64,000 nucleotides of DNA, taken from NCBI RefSeq assembly GCF_000175215.2, contig NC_014816.1, forward strand, positions 310,001-374,000. The letters are read 5' to 3'. Below, piece after piece: positions 47,373-57,331 of the stretch. The notes beneath the pieces are model-generated. The model saw only the letters and a list, made by a program, of their open reading frames with translations. It ran no database searches and was not told the origin of the DNA. The position numbers and the translations under genes were made by a program. This DNA comes from Asticcacaulis excentricus CB 48. Its GTDB lineage: Bacteria > Pseudomonadota > Alphaproteobacteria > Caulobacterales > Caulobacteraceae. Positions within the stretch are counted from its first letter, which is position 1, and the number at the start of each line of letters is the position of its first letter.

Positions 47373-50327
47373 ATGGATCCGGCAAGTTGGGCCGTGCTGG
47401 CGACAAAGGCCGTTAGCGTGGTGAAGGGCGCGGCTGCGGCGTGGAAAACATTCGCGGCCGCCAAACCGTTGCTCGCGGGCGCGATCAAGATTGCGGCCTA
47501 TGCGACAGTTTCGGCGGCGGTTGCCTCAGCGGCAGTTAAGACCCCAACTGGCGGTGGGCAGCAGCTTGAATTCAAGGCTGATCCGCAGGCCGGTTATGAC
47601 ACGATCGTCGGGCGTACGGCCGTGGGGGGCTTCAACATCCTCGGCTATCCGTCTGGATCCGGGCGAAAGAAGTTCGACAACGCCATCACGAACCTGTTCC
47701 CAGTTATATCCGGCTGTGGTCCGATCGCAGGCCCGATCGATGTCGAGATGAACACGTTCGCCTGCCCCTATAACAATTCGACTGGGCAGGTTACGTCTGG
47801 CGAGTACAAAGACAAAATGTGGGTGAAGACGGCGCTCGGGGCGGTCGGTGCTTCGGCCACTGCTTTGACCGCACCCGCATGGCCCTCAGGTTGGGACATT
47901 AGCTTTCCGGAATGGACAGCCGCTCACAAGGGGCAGGGCTTCGCCCATGCATGGGTGAGCCTCTGGCAGGAAGAGGGCGACAAGTCGTGGTCGAGCGGCA
48001 TTCAACCGCGGTTTATCGCCCGCGGTGCGCTCTGCTATGATCCGCGGTTTGACAGCACCTATCCCGGCGGCTCGGGCCCGCAGCGGGTCAACGACCAGAC
48101 TACATGGGCATATAGTGAAAACGGCCCGATCGTCGCCCTGACCCACTATATCGGCTGGCGTCACAATGGCGTGCTGGTCGGTGGCGCAGGTCTGAACCCG
48201 GCCTTCATCGATATCCCGGCCTTCGTCGCTGCGGCCAATGTGGCGCAGGTCAACGGCTGGACGATCGGCGGCACGTTTAATTCGCTCGAAGATCCGTGGG
48301 TGGTCGGCAAGCGGATGCTGGCGGCGGTCGGTTGTGAGCCGATCGCTTCAGGCGCGCTTCTGTCCTGCATCATCCATACGCCCCGTACCTCTGTGGGTAC
48401 GGTGACGATCGATGATGTCTGCGGACCGTTCTCGATCCCCTCAGTCAAGCCGATGCGGGACCGAATCAACTCGGTCATCCCGCGTTGCCGTCTGGAAACC
48501 CATAATTGGGAGGTTGTGTCCCTTAAGCCTGTCACGGTGCCGCAGTATGTCACCGATGACGGCCGCCTGCGCCAGCGCGAGTTGGAATATGAGATGTGCC
48601 AGAATGCGCAGCAGGCGGCGCAGCTGGCGGCATACGATATCGTCAACGCGCGGGAGTTCGGCCCGATCGCCCTTACACTCAAGCCGAAGTGGCTGGGTGT
48701 TCAGGTCGGCGATGCCATCACGCTTCACCTGCCAGAGGCTGGCCTCAACAATCAACTTGTGATCGTCAAGAGCCGCCAGCCCAATGCTGATACGGCAGAA
48801 GTTATCCTGACGGTTGAAAGCGAGACCACTTCCAAGCACGCCTTCGCGCTGGGGCAGACTCCAAATCCGCCGCCGACCCCCGGCCTGACCAAGCCTGACT
48901 ACACGACGCCACCGGTTCCTGAGGTCGGCGTGTGGGCGGCCGAGGTCGGCTATGCTGGCTCAGGATCTGGGACGCTTCCGGCAATCACGATTTCCGGCGG
49001 TCTGACCGAGACCGCAGACGTGAAGGACATTCTGGTCGAATACCGCGAAGTAGGGACCGAAGAATGGATCGTCTGGGCGACGGTCGCCAAAGAGCTGAAA
49101 ACCATCACGATCACGGGCCTGAAGCCCCTGAAGCAGTACGAAATCGCCATCCGGTACCGGACAGCCTATGGTCTCGGCGACCGGCTGATCATCGCCACGC
49201 TGACAACTGGCGATCTGAAGGTTGGGGATCGCGACGCACAACAGGTGCTTACCGATATCGACCTCAATGCCGAAACGCTGCTGGCGTATCTCTACGATGT
49301 GCAGGTGCTTACCGATTGGGTGAACGCCCGCTTGTTTGTGGATGGCCAGCCGGTAAATGCCGTCGTAGCCGAAGAGATCCAGACGCGCATAGACGCAATA
49401 TCTGCGTTGGCGCAGAAGCTGGCACTGGTCGGTGTGGCGATAAATGGCAACACCGCGTGGAAGCTAAACGCGGATATTGTCTATGGCGACGACGATAAGT
49501 TGCTGGTCCAATCTCTGACCCAGCTTCGCGCCGACATGGACGATTTCAATGGTCAGTATGCTGAGATCATTTCTCAGCTGGCAGTCGTTGTAACGCCTGA
49601 CGCCGGGGCAGTAGCCACCGCCGTACTGCAGTTGGACGTGAACGGCAGGATTGCCAGCGTCAAGGCCATCAATACCGGCGAGGCCAGTGCGCTACGCGCT
49701 CGTTTCGATGTCTTCCAGCTGGAAGATACCGCTGGAAACCCGCTGTTCACGGCGGCGGGGGGTAAGGTCACTATGCCGAACGTCACGGTGACCGGTGAGC
49801 TTCAGGTCGATACCATCCAGCCCGTCCAATCGGGTTACGACGATGTGAAATTGATCAGCCAAGCGCAGGCCTTTGCGACCGTTGAATACATCAACGATAC
49901 CAATGGCAACTACTGCGCCCCGTACACCGGTTACCCTTCTGGCCGTCAGCGCTTCGTCCAGATGTGTGAGCTGGGCAATTCGGCGGCGCTTGATCCGGGC
50001 AAGCGCATCCGCAACGGCACGCGCACCTTCGTGGTGTCTGGATCGGCCTCAGTCGATGCCTACTGCTCAGTCTGGTATCAGACCTATGACCCGGCGACCT
50101 CCTCATGGGGCGCACCGGTTTACGTGGCGCGCGGGGTCGATAACGCCTCTGGCGTGGGCAACGTCACTGTGCCGGGTGGCGTCGATATCGTCATACCGCC
50201 CAACGGTTCGGTCAGGTTCTATCTGAGCGTCAACCGTGGCGGGCTGGGGTCCGACGCATGGGACGCAGCGACCGGTAACCGGTCGATGGAAAACCTCAAC
50301 CTTCTTGTTACCTCTGTAAACTTCTAA
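47373..50327 (+). CDS. Tail tip / host-specificity protein (J-like)
   Basis: A 984-residue protein. Residues ~1-50 contain a hydrophobic Ala-rich segment, ~60-480 the baseplate hub region (LFPVISGCGPIAGPIDVEMN, LKPKWLGVQVGDAITLHLPE), ~530-620 a fibronectin III domain (EWIVWATVAKELKTITITGL), and the remainder has coiled coil plus beta domain with FVVSGSASVDAYCS. It caps the tail and contacts the host. Confidence 0.87.
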   Translation: MDPASWAVLATKAVSVVKGAAAAWKTFAAAKPLLAGAIKIAAYATVSAAVASAAVKTPTGGGQQLEFKADPQAGYDTIVGRTAVGGFNILGYPSGSGRKKFDNAITNLFPVISGCGPIAGPIDVEMNTFACPYNNSTGQVTSGEYKDKMWVKTALGAVGASATALTAPAWPSGWDISFPEWTAAHKGQGFAHAWVSLWQEEGDKSWSSGIQPRFIARGALCYDPRFDSTYPGGSGPQRVNDQTTWAYSENGPIVALTHYIGWRHNGVLVGGAGLNPAFIDIPAFVAAANVAQVNGWTIGGTFNSLEDPWVVGKRMLAAVGCEPIASGALLSCIIHTPRTSVGTVTIDDVCGPFSIPSVKPMRDRINSVIPRCRLETHNWEVVSLKPVTVPQYVTDDGRLRQRELEYEMCQNAQQAAQLAAYDIVNAREFGPIALTLKPKWLGVQVGDAITLHLPEAGLNNQLVIVKSRQPNADTAEVILTVESETTSKHAFALGQTPNPPPTPGLTKPDYTTPPVPEVGVWAAEVGYAGSGSGTLPAITISGGLTETADVKDILVEYREVGTEEWIVWATVAKELKTITITGLKPLKQYEIAIRYRTAYGLGDRLIIATLTTGDLKVGDRDAQQVLTDIDLNAETLLAYLYDVQVLTDWVNARLFVDGQPVNAVVAEEIQTRIDAISALAQKLALVGVAINGNTAWKLNADIVYGDDDKLLVQSLTQLRADMDDFNGQYAEIISQLAVVVTPDAGAVATAVLQLDVNGRIASVKAINTGEASALRARFDVFQLEDTAGNPLFTAAGGKVTMPNVTVTGELQVDTIQPVQSGYDDVKLISQAQAFATVEYINDTNGNYCAPYTGYPSGRQRFVQMCELGNSAALDPGKRIRNGTRTFVVSGSASVDAYCSVWYQTYDPATSSWGAPVYVARGVDNASGVGNVTVPGGVDIVIPPNGSVRFYLSVNRGGLGSDAWDAATGNRSMENLNLLVTSVNF

Positions 50328-50336
50328 GGACTGTCG

Positions 50337-52826
50337 ATGCCGACAACACCTGCGGAAGCTGCTGCCACCATACAGCAGTATTTCAATGAGCTGCGCGCGG
50401 ATCGTGAGGAATACGCCGAATGGGCCACCGGTACAGTCACCGGTGGCCCTAATGGTGACGGCCTTTATCCGCTGCGCACCTTCACGGGCGAAGTGGTGAA
50501 GATCCCCTGCCCCGCGAAGGCCATGGCGACCGCCCAGCCTCGCACCCCGTTCGAATACGGCGCTGTCGGGGCGAAGGGCTGGGGTAATCAGGTCAGTACG
50601 CCAGCCAAGACCCGGTTTGCGACCTTGGCTGAGTGTCAGGCCGTCTACCCCTTTGCCGTGTCTCTGGAGCAAGAGATTGATTTCCTCGCCCTTCAAGCGT
50701 GGTCCGATGCCGGTGGCATTGGGCAGCTCTTCGAAGAGTGGGAATTCAAGATGTGCAACACCCACCCGGATTCATGGACGCCTTGGGTGCATGTGGCGGG
50801 CAATTCGGACCTGTACTGTGGCTATTCCGGGTTTCACTGGGAAGACCTTGGCACGCTGACCGATGACACTCAGTTCGTGCCAAACGCTGATTTTACGACG
50901 GGTGCCGGGTGGGTGAATGCCACGCAGTATGCCGCAGATGAAATCATCCCGGTCACGTTCCCGGGTGGCGAGGCGGTGGCCTTTGATCCTGCGACGCCCG
51001 TCGCTGATCAGGGCCGCTTCTACCAGTTCGGTAAACAGGTCACTCTGCAGCCGGGCTACTACACGGCGGAAATTGAGTTTGAAGCGGAGCTTGGCCAGTC
51101 CTACGGCTTCCCCCCGCCGCTGAATAACAATCAGCCTGCATACGCTGGCATCGGCTTCAACTCTGCCGGGCCGGGTAGCGGCGAAAGCGTGATCAAGGGC
51201 GGGGCCAACTTCCAAGCCCAGATCATGTCCAAGCTTTTTACGCCCGGGCGTCACACCTTCAAGGGGTCGTTTGACTTCATCGTCACGGCGGAAACCTCGG
51301 ATTGGCTGACGTTCGGCGGCGGCGGCTATGTCAGCTTCTATATCAAGCACTTTGGGATTAAGCGCTGGCTTCCCAACTGCGCGATCTTCAATACCCGCGA
51401 TGGTGATGAATTCCGTGACGATTCAAAGCACCATTACCCGGTGTCAATGGGCATCAATCAGGCTTACCTCTGGGGACCGCCTGCGGTAGCGGGCGCTCCG
51501 GCATGCTTCCGCTGGAAGTCGTTCAAAAACATAGACGGCAATCTGGTTATTCCCCGCGATGTCTACATCGACGGCTTCGACAATCAGATTATGATGGGCG
51601 ATGGCGCTTATCTGCTGCAGTTCTACAACGTCAACGGCAACTTTGGTCATACGGCCATCTACTTCGAAGGTGGCCAGAACGCCGGGGAGAATAACCGCTT
51701 CTATGGCGGCGGGTTCGGTAACTGCAAGGTCCTGATCCGCAACCCCCGTACGTCGCAACTGAGCTTTTACGGGACGAGTCTGGACTATGCGATTCAGACA
51801 TGTGTGGAACAAGCCGGGCGGATTGAAACCTTTGGCGTGCACATTGAACAGAAGGTTCCGGAGGATGAAGATAAGCCGCTGTTCGATCTGATCGACGGCG
51901 GGTCATTCATCATGCACGGCGGCAGCTTCCTCGGGGCCGGACCGGTGTTTAGCTCACCCTGTGCACCGGTCAGGACAAACAACAGCAAGTGCACATTCCA
52001 GATGTACGGCACCGAGGTCTACCACCTCGGGTCTGATCCTGACGGCCCCGGCAAGGGTATGGTGATGTCTGGCCCCGGTCAGATCATCATGAACCTGATG
52101 ACGAACAAGGGTAACCCGAACATCGGGCCACGCGGCTTGTCTGAGGCGCGCGGCATGGACGTTTTGGGCGGCGCTGGGCATTTTGAACCCATCGCCGGTA
52201 CGCCCTTTATCGCTGGCATGGGTCGCAACGAAACCGGCATTGACCTCATTGGAGGGTCGTACTTCGCGGACGCGGATATTCTGCCGACCGACGAATACCT
52301 AGACCAGTGGGATAACTCTCGGATCACGGCCACAGTCGTCCTGGCTGGTGATGGCAAGCGCAGCTTGAAGATCGAAAAGAAGGCCCCTTATGGGCGCGGC
52401 AACGGGGGGCGGATACAAATCCTGATCCCTGTCCAGCCCGGCCATGGCCTGCTTGGCGGCTTCTATGTGAAGCTTCCGCCGATCTTTGATGCGACAGCTG
52501 CGCCCGGTGAGACGGTCACGCTGTACTACCGCCGCTTCTGGTGTGTGGTGGACGGCTATGATCTCCTTAACCGGCCTATCTTCAAACAGACGTGGGATTT
52601 TGGGGGCGAAGAGAACTTCACCCTCCCACTCGACGGAACGGGCGGCGGTCAGTTCCTTTGGCGATCAATCTCGACTGCCTACAAGGGCGACGGCTCAACC
52701 GACCCAACCAAATGGACGGCGGCGGCATCGCCTGCCGGTGCCACGCACCTCGCCATCCTCCTCGACCATGAGGCGCTTCCAGCTCTGTCCTATGAGCTGC
52801 GGGGCCTCTTCGCCAATCAGTTCTAA
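50337..52826 (+). CDS. Tail spike/fibre with probable beta-helix
   Basis: An 829-residue protein. N-terminal helix (AAATIQQYFNELRADREEYA), linker FEYGAVGAKG as in tailspike head domains, then a long region with repeated short strands (VYIDGFDNQIMMGDGAYLLQ, GGQNAGENNRFYGGGFGNCK) typical of a right-handed beta-helix, and a C-terminal beta domain. Probably binds or cuts surface polysaccharide. Confidence 0.8.
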   Translation: MPTTPAEAAATIQQYFNELRADREEYAEWATGTVTGGPNGDGLYPLRTFTGEVVKIPCPAKAMATAQPRTPFEYGAVGAKGWGNQVSTPAKTRFATLAECQAVYPFAVSLEQEIDFLALQAWSDAGGIGQLFEEWEFKMCNTHPDSWTPWVHVAGNSDLYCGYSGFHWEDLGTLTDDTQFVPNADFTTGAGWVNATQYAADEIIPVTFPGGEAVAFDPATPVADQGRFYQFGKQVTLQPGYYTAEIEFEAELGQSYGFPPPLNNNQPAYAGIGFNSAGPGSGESVIKGGANFQAQIMSKLFTPGRHTFKGSFDFIVTAETSDWLTFGGGGYVSFYIKHFGIKRWLPNCAIFNTRDGDEFRDDSKHHYPVSMGINQAYLWGPPAVAGAPACFRWKSFKNIDGNLVIPRDVYIDGFDNQIMMGDGAYLLQFYNVNGNFGHTAIYFEGGQNAGENNRFYGGGFGNCKVLIRNPRTSQLSFYGTSLDYAIQTCVEQAGRIETFGVHIEQKVPEDEDKPLFDLIDGGSFIMHGGSFLGAGPVFSSPCAPVRTNNSKCTFQMYGTEVYHLGSDPDGPGKGMVMSGPGQIIMNLMTNKGNPNIGPRGLSEARGMDVLGGAGHFEPIAGTPFIAGMGRNETGIDLIGGSYFADADILPTDEYLDQWDNSRITATVVLAGDGKRSLKIEKKAPYGRGNGGRIQILIPVQPGHGLLGGFYVKLPPIFDATAAPGETVTLYYRRFWCVVDGYDLLNRPIFKQTWDFGGEENFTLPLDGTGGGQFLWRSISTAYKGDGSTDPTKWTAAASPAGATHLAILLDHEALPALSYELRGLFANQF

Positions 52827-52835
52827 GGTGACGAC

Positions 52836-54050
52836 ATGGATTTGATCTCGCTCCGGAAGGCCCATACCTTTCGGAGGTTCCGGGAGGCCTTGGAGGCCAA
52901 CTTTGAACAGATACTGGCGGCGCTGGATGCATCGGACGGATACCTGCCAGCGTCTTACCTTGGCGCGGTTTCAAACCTTGGGCGCGCGGCAGACAGTCTG
53001 GCCACTGATCACACTGTGTCCATGGCGGTCACAACGCGCATCGCACAGGATGACATCAGCGCTGCGCAGGTCTTGCACCATAACTGGTACAGCAATGCCT
53101 CAAATACGTCTGAGCGCTTGCCGGGCGGTGCCTGCACTTACACGGACTGGCTAGAGTATCCAATCGGTGTAGCCTACTACGGCGGCGCGTCGGTTACCGC
53201 TCCGAACGGTGAGAAGGCCGTCAATGATCTGGGCATGCTTGGCGTCACTATCCCTGCAGGTGCCAAGTTCCGCGTCTGGACCAAGCGCGTCGGGGCGCAA
53301 GTCTTCACAGGCGGGCGGGGTTCGTGGCATCTGGGCGCGGGGTATCTGGCTAATCCGGCTTCTGGCGAACAGGTGCCCCGGCTCAACCACGTCTTCTACC
53401 CCGGGGCAGCGTGGGTAAACACCTATTGGCCCACCGTCCTCGGTCAGACGCAGCGCCGGTCAGTCCTGTTCATTGATGATAGCCATGGGATGGGTGAAGG
53501 AGAGCGTGGGGAGCCGGACCTTGGCGGCTTCTATGGTATGCTTGAGCGGTATTTCTCTGACCGCTGCGGCTGGACGAATATGTCCACGCGAGGCATGTCA
53601 TTGCAGTCATTCATCAGCAGCCATTCGCAGCGCCAGCTGATCGGGCAGTATTATTCCGACATATATATCGGACTTGGCGGCAATGATGTCAGCGCCGGGC
53701 GTACCTCCGGACAGATGCTGGCCGATCTGGATACAATCATCGGCTATTACCCCGGTAAGAGCTACCTGTCTGGCACTGAGCTGCCAAAAACCACCAGCAC
53801 CGACAGCTGGGCCACAACGGCCAATCAGACGCCAATCTCTCAGGAAGGCGTCTCCCGGGATTTCAGCCGGGCCAAGATGTACGGCACGCGTTTTAAGCGG
53901 GTCTATGATTGGACTAAGGGCGCGTCGTGTTTCCGAACTGACGGCACCATTGTGCACAAGCCCGGCATCACTGCTGATGGCAATCACCTGACCGCTGATG
54001 GCTATGCAATGGCCGCTGCCGGTGAGCGGCAATCGCCCCTCTTTTACTGA
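52836..54050 (+). CDS. Tail protein with SGNH/GDSL hydrolase domain
   Basis: A 404-residue protein. A short N-terminal attachment region (~1-110) precedes an SGNH domain: block I SVLFIDDSHGMGEGE near residue 211, block III IGLGGNDVSAG near 281, and DGNHLTADGYAM near 380 with Asp and His. It would deacetylate a host surface glycan on adsorption. The gene follows the spike gene by 9 bases. Confidence 0.85.
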   Translation: MDLISLRKAHTFRRFREALEANFEQILAALDASDGYLPASYLGAVSNLGRAADSLATDHTVSMAVTTRIAQDDISAAQVLHHNWYSNASNTSERLPGGACTYTDWLEYPIGVAYYGGASVTAPNGEKAVNDLGMLGVTIPAGAKFRVWTKRVGAQVFTGGRGSWHLGAGYLANPASGEQVPRLNHVFYPGAAWVNTYWPTVLGQTQRRSVLFIDDSHGMGEGERGEPDLGGFYGMLERYFSDRCGWTNMSTRGMSLQSFISSHSQRQLIGQYYSDIYIGLGGNDVSAGRTSGQMLADLDTIIGYYPGKSYLSGTELPKTTSTDSWATTANQTPISQEGVSRDFSRAKMYGTRFKRVYDWTKGASCFRTDGTIVHKPGITADGNHLTADGYAMAAAGERQSPLFY

Positions 54051-54072
54051 ATTCACTACGATTTGAATCTAC

Positions 54073-54098
54073 GCCGCTCCATCCCGGGGCGGCTTTTT
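54073..54098 (+). terminator. Intrinsic terminator in the fibre gene region
   Basis: GCCGCTCC (54073-54080) and GGGGCGGC (54086-54093) with one wobble, followed by TTTTT. Confidence 0.75.
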
Positions 54099-54112
54099 CA
54101 TGGGAGCTTTCC

Positions 54113-54307
54113 ATGTCGAATGCTTACGCATTGGACGCGACCGGCAGCACGTTCGCGCTCGCCGCTTGCTCAAAGACCTACGGGTATGATGCTCAAGGCC
54201 GTGTCACGTCAATTTCCGCAACTGTCGACGGCGTCACGCGGGTCAAGACCTACACCTACAACGCAGCTGGGGACGTGGCGACCGAAACGCCATGGGTGGT
54301 GCAATAA
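54113..54307 (+). CDS. Small YD-repeat-like protein
   Basis: A 64-residue protein: YGYDAQGRVTSISATVDG and TYTYNAAGDVATETPWV resemble two RHS/YD repeats. A GGGAGC site precedes it. It overlaps the next gene as TAATG. Perhaps a fibre accessory or chaperone. Confidence 0.65.
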   Translation: MSNAYALDATGSTFALAACSKTYGYDAQGRVTSISATVDGVTRVKTYTYNAAGDVATETPWVVQ

Positions 54308-55722
54308 TGGGTGCGCGAGTAAATCCATTCACCGGTGATTTGTCCCCAGCTGTAACCAGTGCAGAGGTGCAGGACGCGGGCGCCGCTATGGCGTCTGTCG
54401 TCTTTGATAAATCGGGTACGCTGTATTCACCAATCGTCGGCAAGGTTCGGGTCGTACCTTCAACCGCAAACCTGTTCTACGTTGTAATGAAGAGCGTTGA
54501 AGGTGCGAAGGTCGCGCGCTTTCAACGTGGCATTTATGTGAGCACCTCCGCCGATTTGGGGGGGGAAGGGCCTGAGTTTCGGTTGACGGGATACGGGGTG
54601 ATGTCGAGTTACGACCTCCCTCCCTCTGTTTTTACTAGATGGGTAGCCGACGAGGCTGGTGCCTTTGATATGGTTGGCAGAAATGCGGCCAATGTGCGCT
54701 TTGGGAGCTATCACGGTTTGGGGCCTTCCGGCACATTGAATTCTGAGTCAATCATGGTCGATGGGATCGAAGTCAGCCATACCCTCGCGCGTGAGGGATC
54801 TGTGTTTGAGCTTAGAAATGTGACCACGGCAACAAATGGTACTGATGTTTTGTCCCGCGATCTATCAGTGAGTACTGACGCTGGAAAACTAAAGCTTACG
54901 GTCAATGCGATAACTGCGACCGGGATGTCACTGGTTTATTTCGGGATGCCAATTGCTAGTGGTAGTCACTTTAATGAGATTCATGTTCGAACCGGGCTTG
55001 GTTTCACTGGGATACCATTAGGGGTCGGAGAGGCTGACTGTGAGTTTCTGGCGGCCAAAGGCATGACGATGAGGAGTCCGTCAACAGGTCTGTATATGGC
55101 TGCCTATGGCGAATTGCCTAGTATAACTGGGTTTGCCAACGCGTGGTCGGTGAAACAGATCCAAGCGTTAAGTTTTACGGACCGTCAGAAGTCGTATTGG
55201 TATTTCACGTCAAACTACGGAAACCTAGTCGGAGCTTCGATAAATTATGAGTGGGGCGAAGGTTTGGTGGGGGAAGCGGCTTACAGCGTCAATAAACTCA
55301 CAAATACGGTTTTCTCGGCCCCTGAATGGACCTATCAACAAGGTGGCGGCAACGTGTCTGTGAACAATGGTATCCTGACGATGACCCGTACAACTGGGGC
55401 ACCTTCAAACCTGCGAGCCTACGCATCCATCCCGGGAGTGGCGGTCGGTCAGAAGTATCTAATGGCGGTAGACTTCCTAGGCCGCTCTAATTCTGCAGGG
55501 ACAATTGAAGCGTATGCTGGGTCAAATACAAACGGATCAAGCACTTCACCGCTACCTGCCCTAACAATTGGTAATTCGGTGTTCGATTTACCGAAGAGGG
55601 TGGTCCGTTTGTTTACTGCGACGCAGGGCAGTCCAAATCAAGCCTTCCTAGTGCGGAACGCCTCAACGGAAAATTTAGTCACTCAGTGGGCTAACCCGGC
55701 TGTCTACGCCGTCGCGCCTTAG
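54307..55722 (+). CDS. Distal tail fibre protein
   Basis: A 471-residue beta-rich protein starting GARVNPFTGDLSPAVTSAEV. The middle resembles a receptor-binding/SGNH-less fibre region, and the C-terminal ~150 residues (NNGILTMTRTTGAPSNLRAY, then SIPGVAVGQKYLMAVDFLGR) look like a carbohydrate-binding module. It has lower GC than the upstream genes, as often in exchanged fibre tips. Confidence 0.7.
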   Translation: MGARVNPFTGDLSPAVTSAEVQDAGAAMASVVFDKSGTLYSPIVGKVRVVPSTANLFYVVMKSVEGAKVARFQRGIYVSTSADLGGEGPEFRLTGYGVMSSYDLPPSVFTRWVADEAGAFDMVGRNAANVRFGSYHGLGPSGTLNSESIMVDGIEVSHTLAREGSVFELRNVTTATNGTDVLSRDLSVSTDAGKLKLTVNAITATGMSLVYFGMPIASGSHFNEIHVRTGLGFTGIPLGVGEADCEFLAAKGMTMRSPSTGLYMAAYGELPSITGFANAWSVKQIQALSFTDRQKSYWYFTSNYGNLVGASINYEWGEGLVGEAAYSVNKLTNTVFSAPEWTYQQGGGNVSVNNGILTMTRTTGAPSNLRAYASIPGVAVGQKYLMAVDFLGRSNSAGTIEAYAGSNTNGSSTSPLPALTIGNSVFDLPKRVVRLFTATQGSPNQAFLVRNASTENLVTQWANPAVYAVAP

Positions 55723-55762
55723 TTTCAAAAGGGCCACGACCCTTGGGCATTTTTGAAGTGTC

Positions 55763-57265
55763 TTACTTATCGCTCACCTTAAAACGTCTCTTGCATGCCA
55801 ATGCTAGACAGAACAATGCTAATGCGGACAGAGTAGTTTGCCCAAGCGAGGTCAGATGAACAATGAGGCCAAGTGACCCATCCATTAGCCGCATGCTGAC
55901 CTCTAGGCTCTTTGGGGGATAATCGACGCGGTTATCCCACGGAATAAAGGGGGCAATTCTGCCCGCGCTGTAGGAAAGTCCATCGGCGATGCCCTTTGGC
56001 CATGTGGCATCGTGAATCTGCAGTCGGCTCCCGCGCGCAAAATTGAAGGCGGTTGTGTAGACCGCCGCGCACAGGCCCCACAGCGAAAGCAGCAACATCA
56101 GCGGCCTGCCTATGCTGTTCCCATAACCGGAAAATAGACGATAGCCGCACGAAACGGTTCGCTCCAGACTAGAGTAACGATCGTTCTTTTCCCTACACCG
56201 GAGTTCGTAGTTATGCATTCTGGAAGAAAGGTAATCTAGGGACTCACGGTCGAAACGTGATCGTAATTTCGAGAAAGCATACTCAATCTTCGCATGGTGG
56301 TGACGTTTTTCGTTGTCGGGGTCGTCTTTTTCTTTGAGGTAGATAGCGCAGAATGCGTCCACCGTCTTAATGAGGTTGTTAAACTGCTTATCAAACTTCC
56401 CAGACTTGACGAAGTCATCCAATGAAAGGTCGTGAAGAAGGCTAAATAAGCCGCTCAATGGAATTGTGCTAAGTCCCGCGCCAACAGCATTAAACCGCAC
56501 AATAGACGAAGCTTCGGCAGTCACGGCAGTGGGATAGATGATTTTTCCGCCGAAGGTGAACTGATCGATAACGACACCCCTTAGTGATAATGTGCGGGCT
56601 ACGCAGTCGGAAGCCTCAAATATATTGCCTTGGGTGGCACCGCCGGTAACTGTTAGACCACCCACGAAAACGCACTTATTAAATTTAGCATTCGGTGCGG
56701 CTTTCACTGGTGAGATGAACAGACAGTCTTCGGAGCTACTGTGGTGTATCTCGTCGTCGCCATACACGGCGTAATCTGCGCCGCGAGTATTGGACATCAA
56801 GCCAGGTAGCCACATTCCGTTCGGCCAAACATCATGCGGCCAACTGAAAGCATCTCGCCCAGTCTTTGAAATGTACCTCTGCCTTGCTTCATGAAATGGG
56901 TCTCTCCAATCCTCAAGTGGGGTGATCATCTTAAAATTTGGAACGAGCTTCAATGCCGCGCTATCGCCTTCACGAATTAAATCGAATGGAGGAAGATATG
57001 GATAAAAGTATTCTTTCCCTCGCCATGTGTAAGTTTGTTGCCCTTCCCAAGGTTGATCTAAGCGTATGGCGTGTTGTTCTGGAGCCGACATAAATTTGCT
57101 TTTCAGCCCCTCGCAGCTGTAGTCCTTGGCGATCCAGTTATTTAGCCAAACTTCAATCTCAGCTATCACTAATGGGTCTTTAAGTGCGTCACTGATCATT
57201 ACCGCCCCTAATGCGTGCATCAGAATCCGAATCGATTCGTCGCCGATCTTGACTGAGTTTCGCAT
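55763..57265 (-). CDS. Prophage cargo membrane protein, candidate exclusion/defence effector
   Basis: A 500-residue protein on the strand opposite the late genes. Residues ~1-290 are soluble, with pentapeptide-like stacks in the middle (AKFNKCVFVGGLTVTGG, FEASDCVARTLSLRGVVID). Residues ~320-380 are charged helices. Two transmembrane helices follow (GRPLMLLLSLWGLCAAVYTT; TLSALALFCLALACKRRF) around a re-entrant-looking segment (LSYSAGRIAPFIPW). This plan occurs in membrane effectors and ion-channel-like proteins. Lower GC and own operator mark it as cargo. Function is inference. Confidence 0.72.
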   Translation of the reverse strand: MRNSVKIGDESIRILMHALGAVMISDALKDPLVIAEIEVWLNNWIAKDYSCEGLKSKFMSAPEQHAIRLDQPWEGQQTYTWRGKEYFYPYLPPFDLIREGDSAALKLVPNFKMITPLEDWRDPFHEARQRYISKTGRDAFSWPHDVWPNGMWLPGLMSNTRGADYAVYGDDEIHHSSSEDCLFISPVKAAPNAKFNKCVFVGGLTVTGGATQGNIFEASDCVARTLSLRGVVIDQFTFGGKIIYPTAVTAEASSIVRFNAVGAGLSTIPLSGLFSLLHDLSLDDFVKSGKFDKQFNNLIKTVDAFCAIYLKEKDDPDNEKRHHHAKIEYAFSKLRSRFDRESLDYLSSRMHNYELRCREKNDRYSSLERTVSCGYRLFSGYGNSIGRPLMLLLSLWGLCAAVYTTAFNFARGSRLQIHDATWPKGIADGLSYSAGRIAPFIPWDNRVDYPPKSLEVSMRLMDGSLGLIVHLTSLGQTTLSALALFCLALACKRRFKVSDK

Positions 57266-57268
57266 GGG

Positions 57269-57282
57269 TAGCAACCTTGCTA
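57269..57282 (-). promoter_or_regulatory. Repressor-like operator upstream of the cargo gene
   Basis: TAGCAACCTTGCTA differs from the OL/OR palindrome TAGCAAAATTGCTA at two central positions and remains palindromic in its arms. It ends 3 bases before the cargo start. An adjacent GAGCAAAATAGCAA (57290-57277, minus) adds half-sites. Confidence 0.6.
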
Positions 57283-57331
57283 TTTTGCTCCTTTTAGGGG
57301 AGTATTGTCTCCATCCCAATCGGAGGCAATT

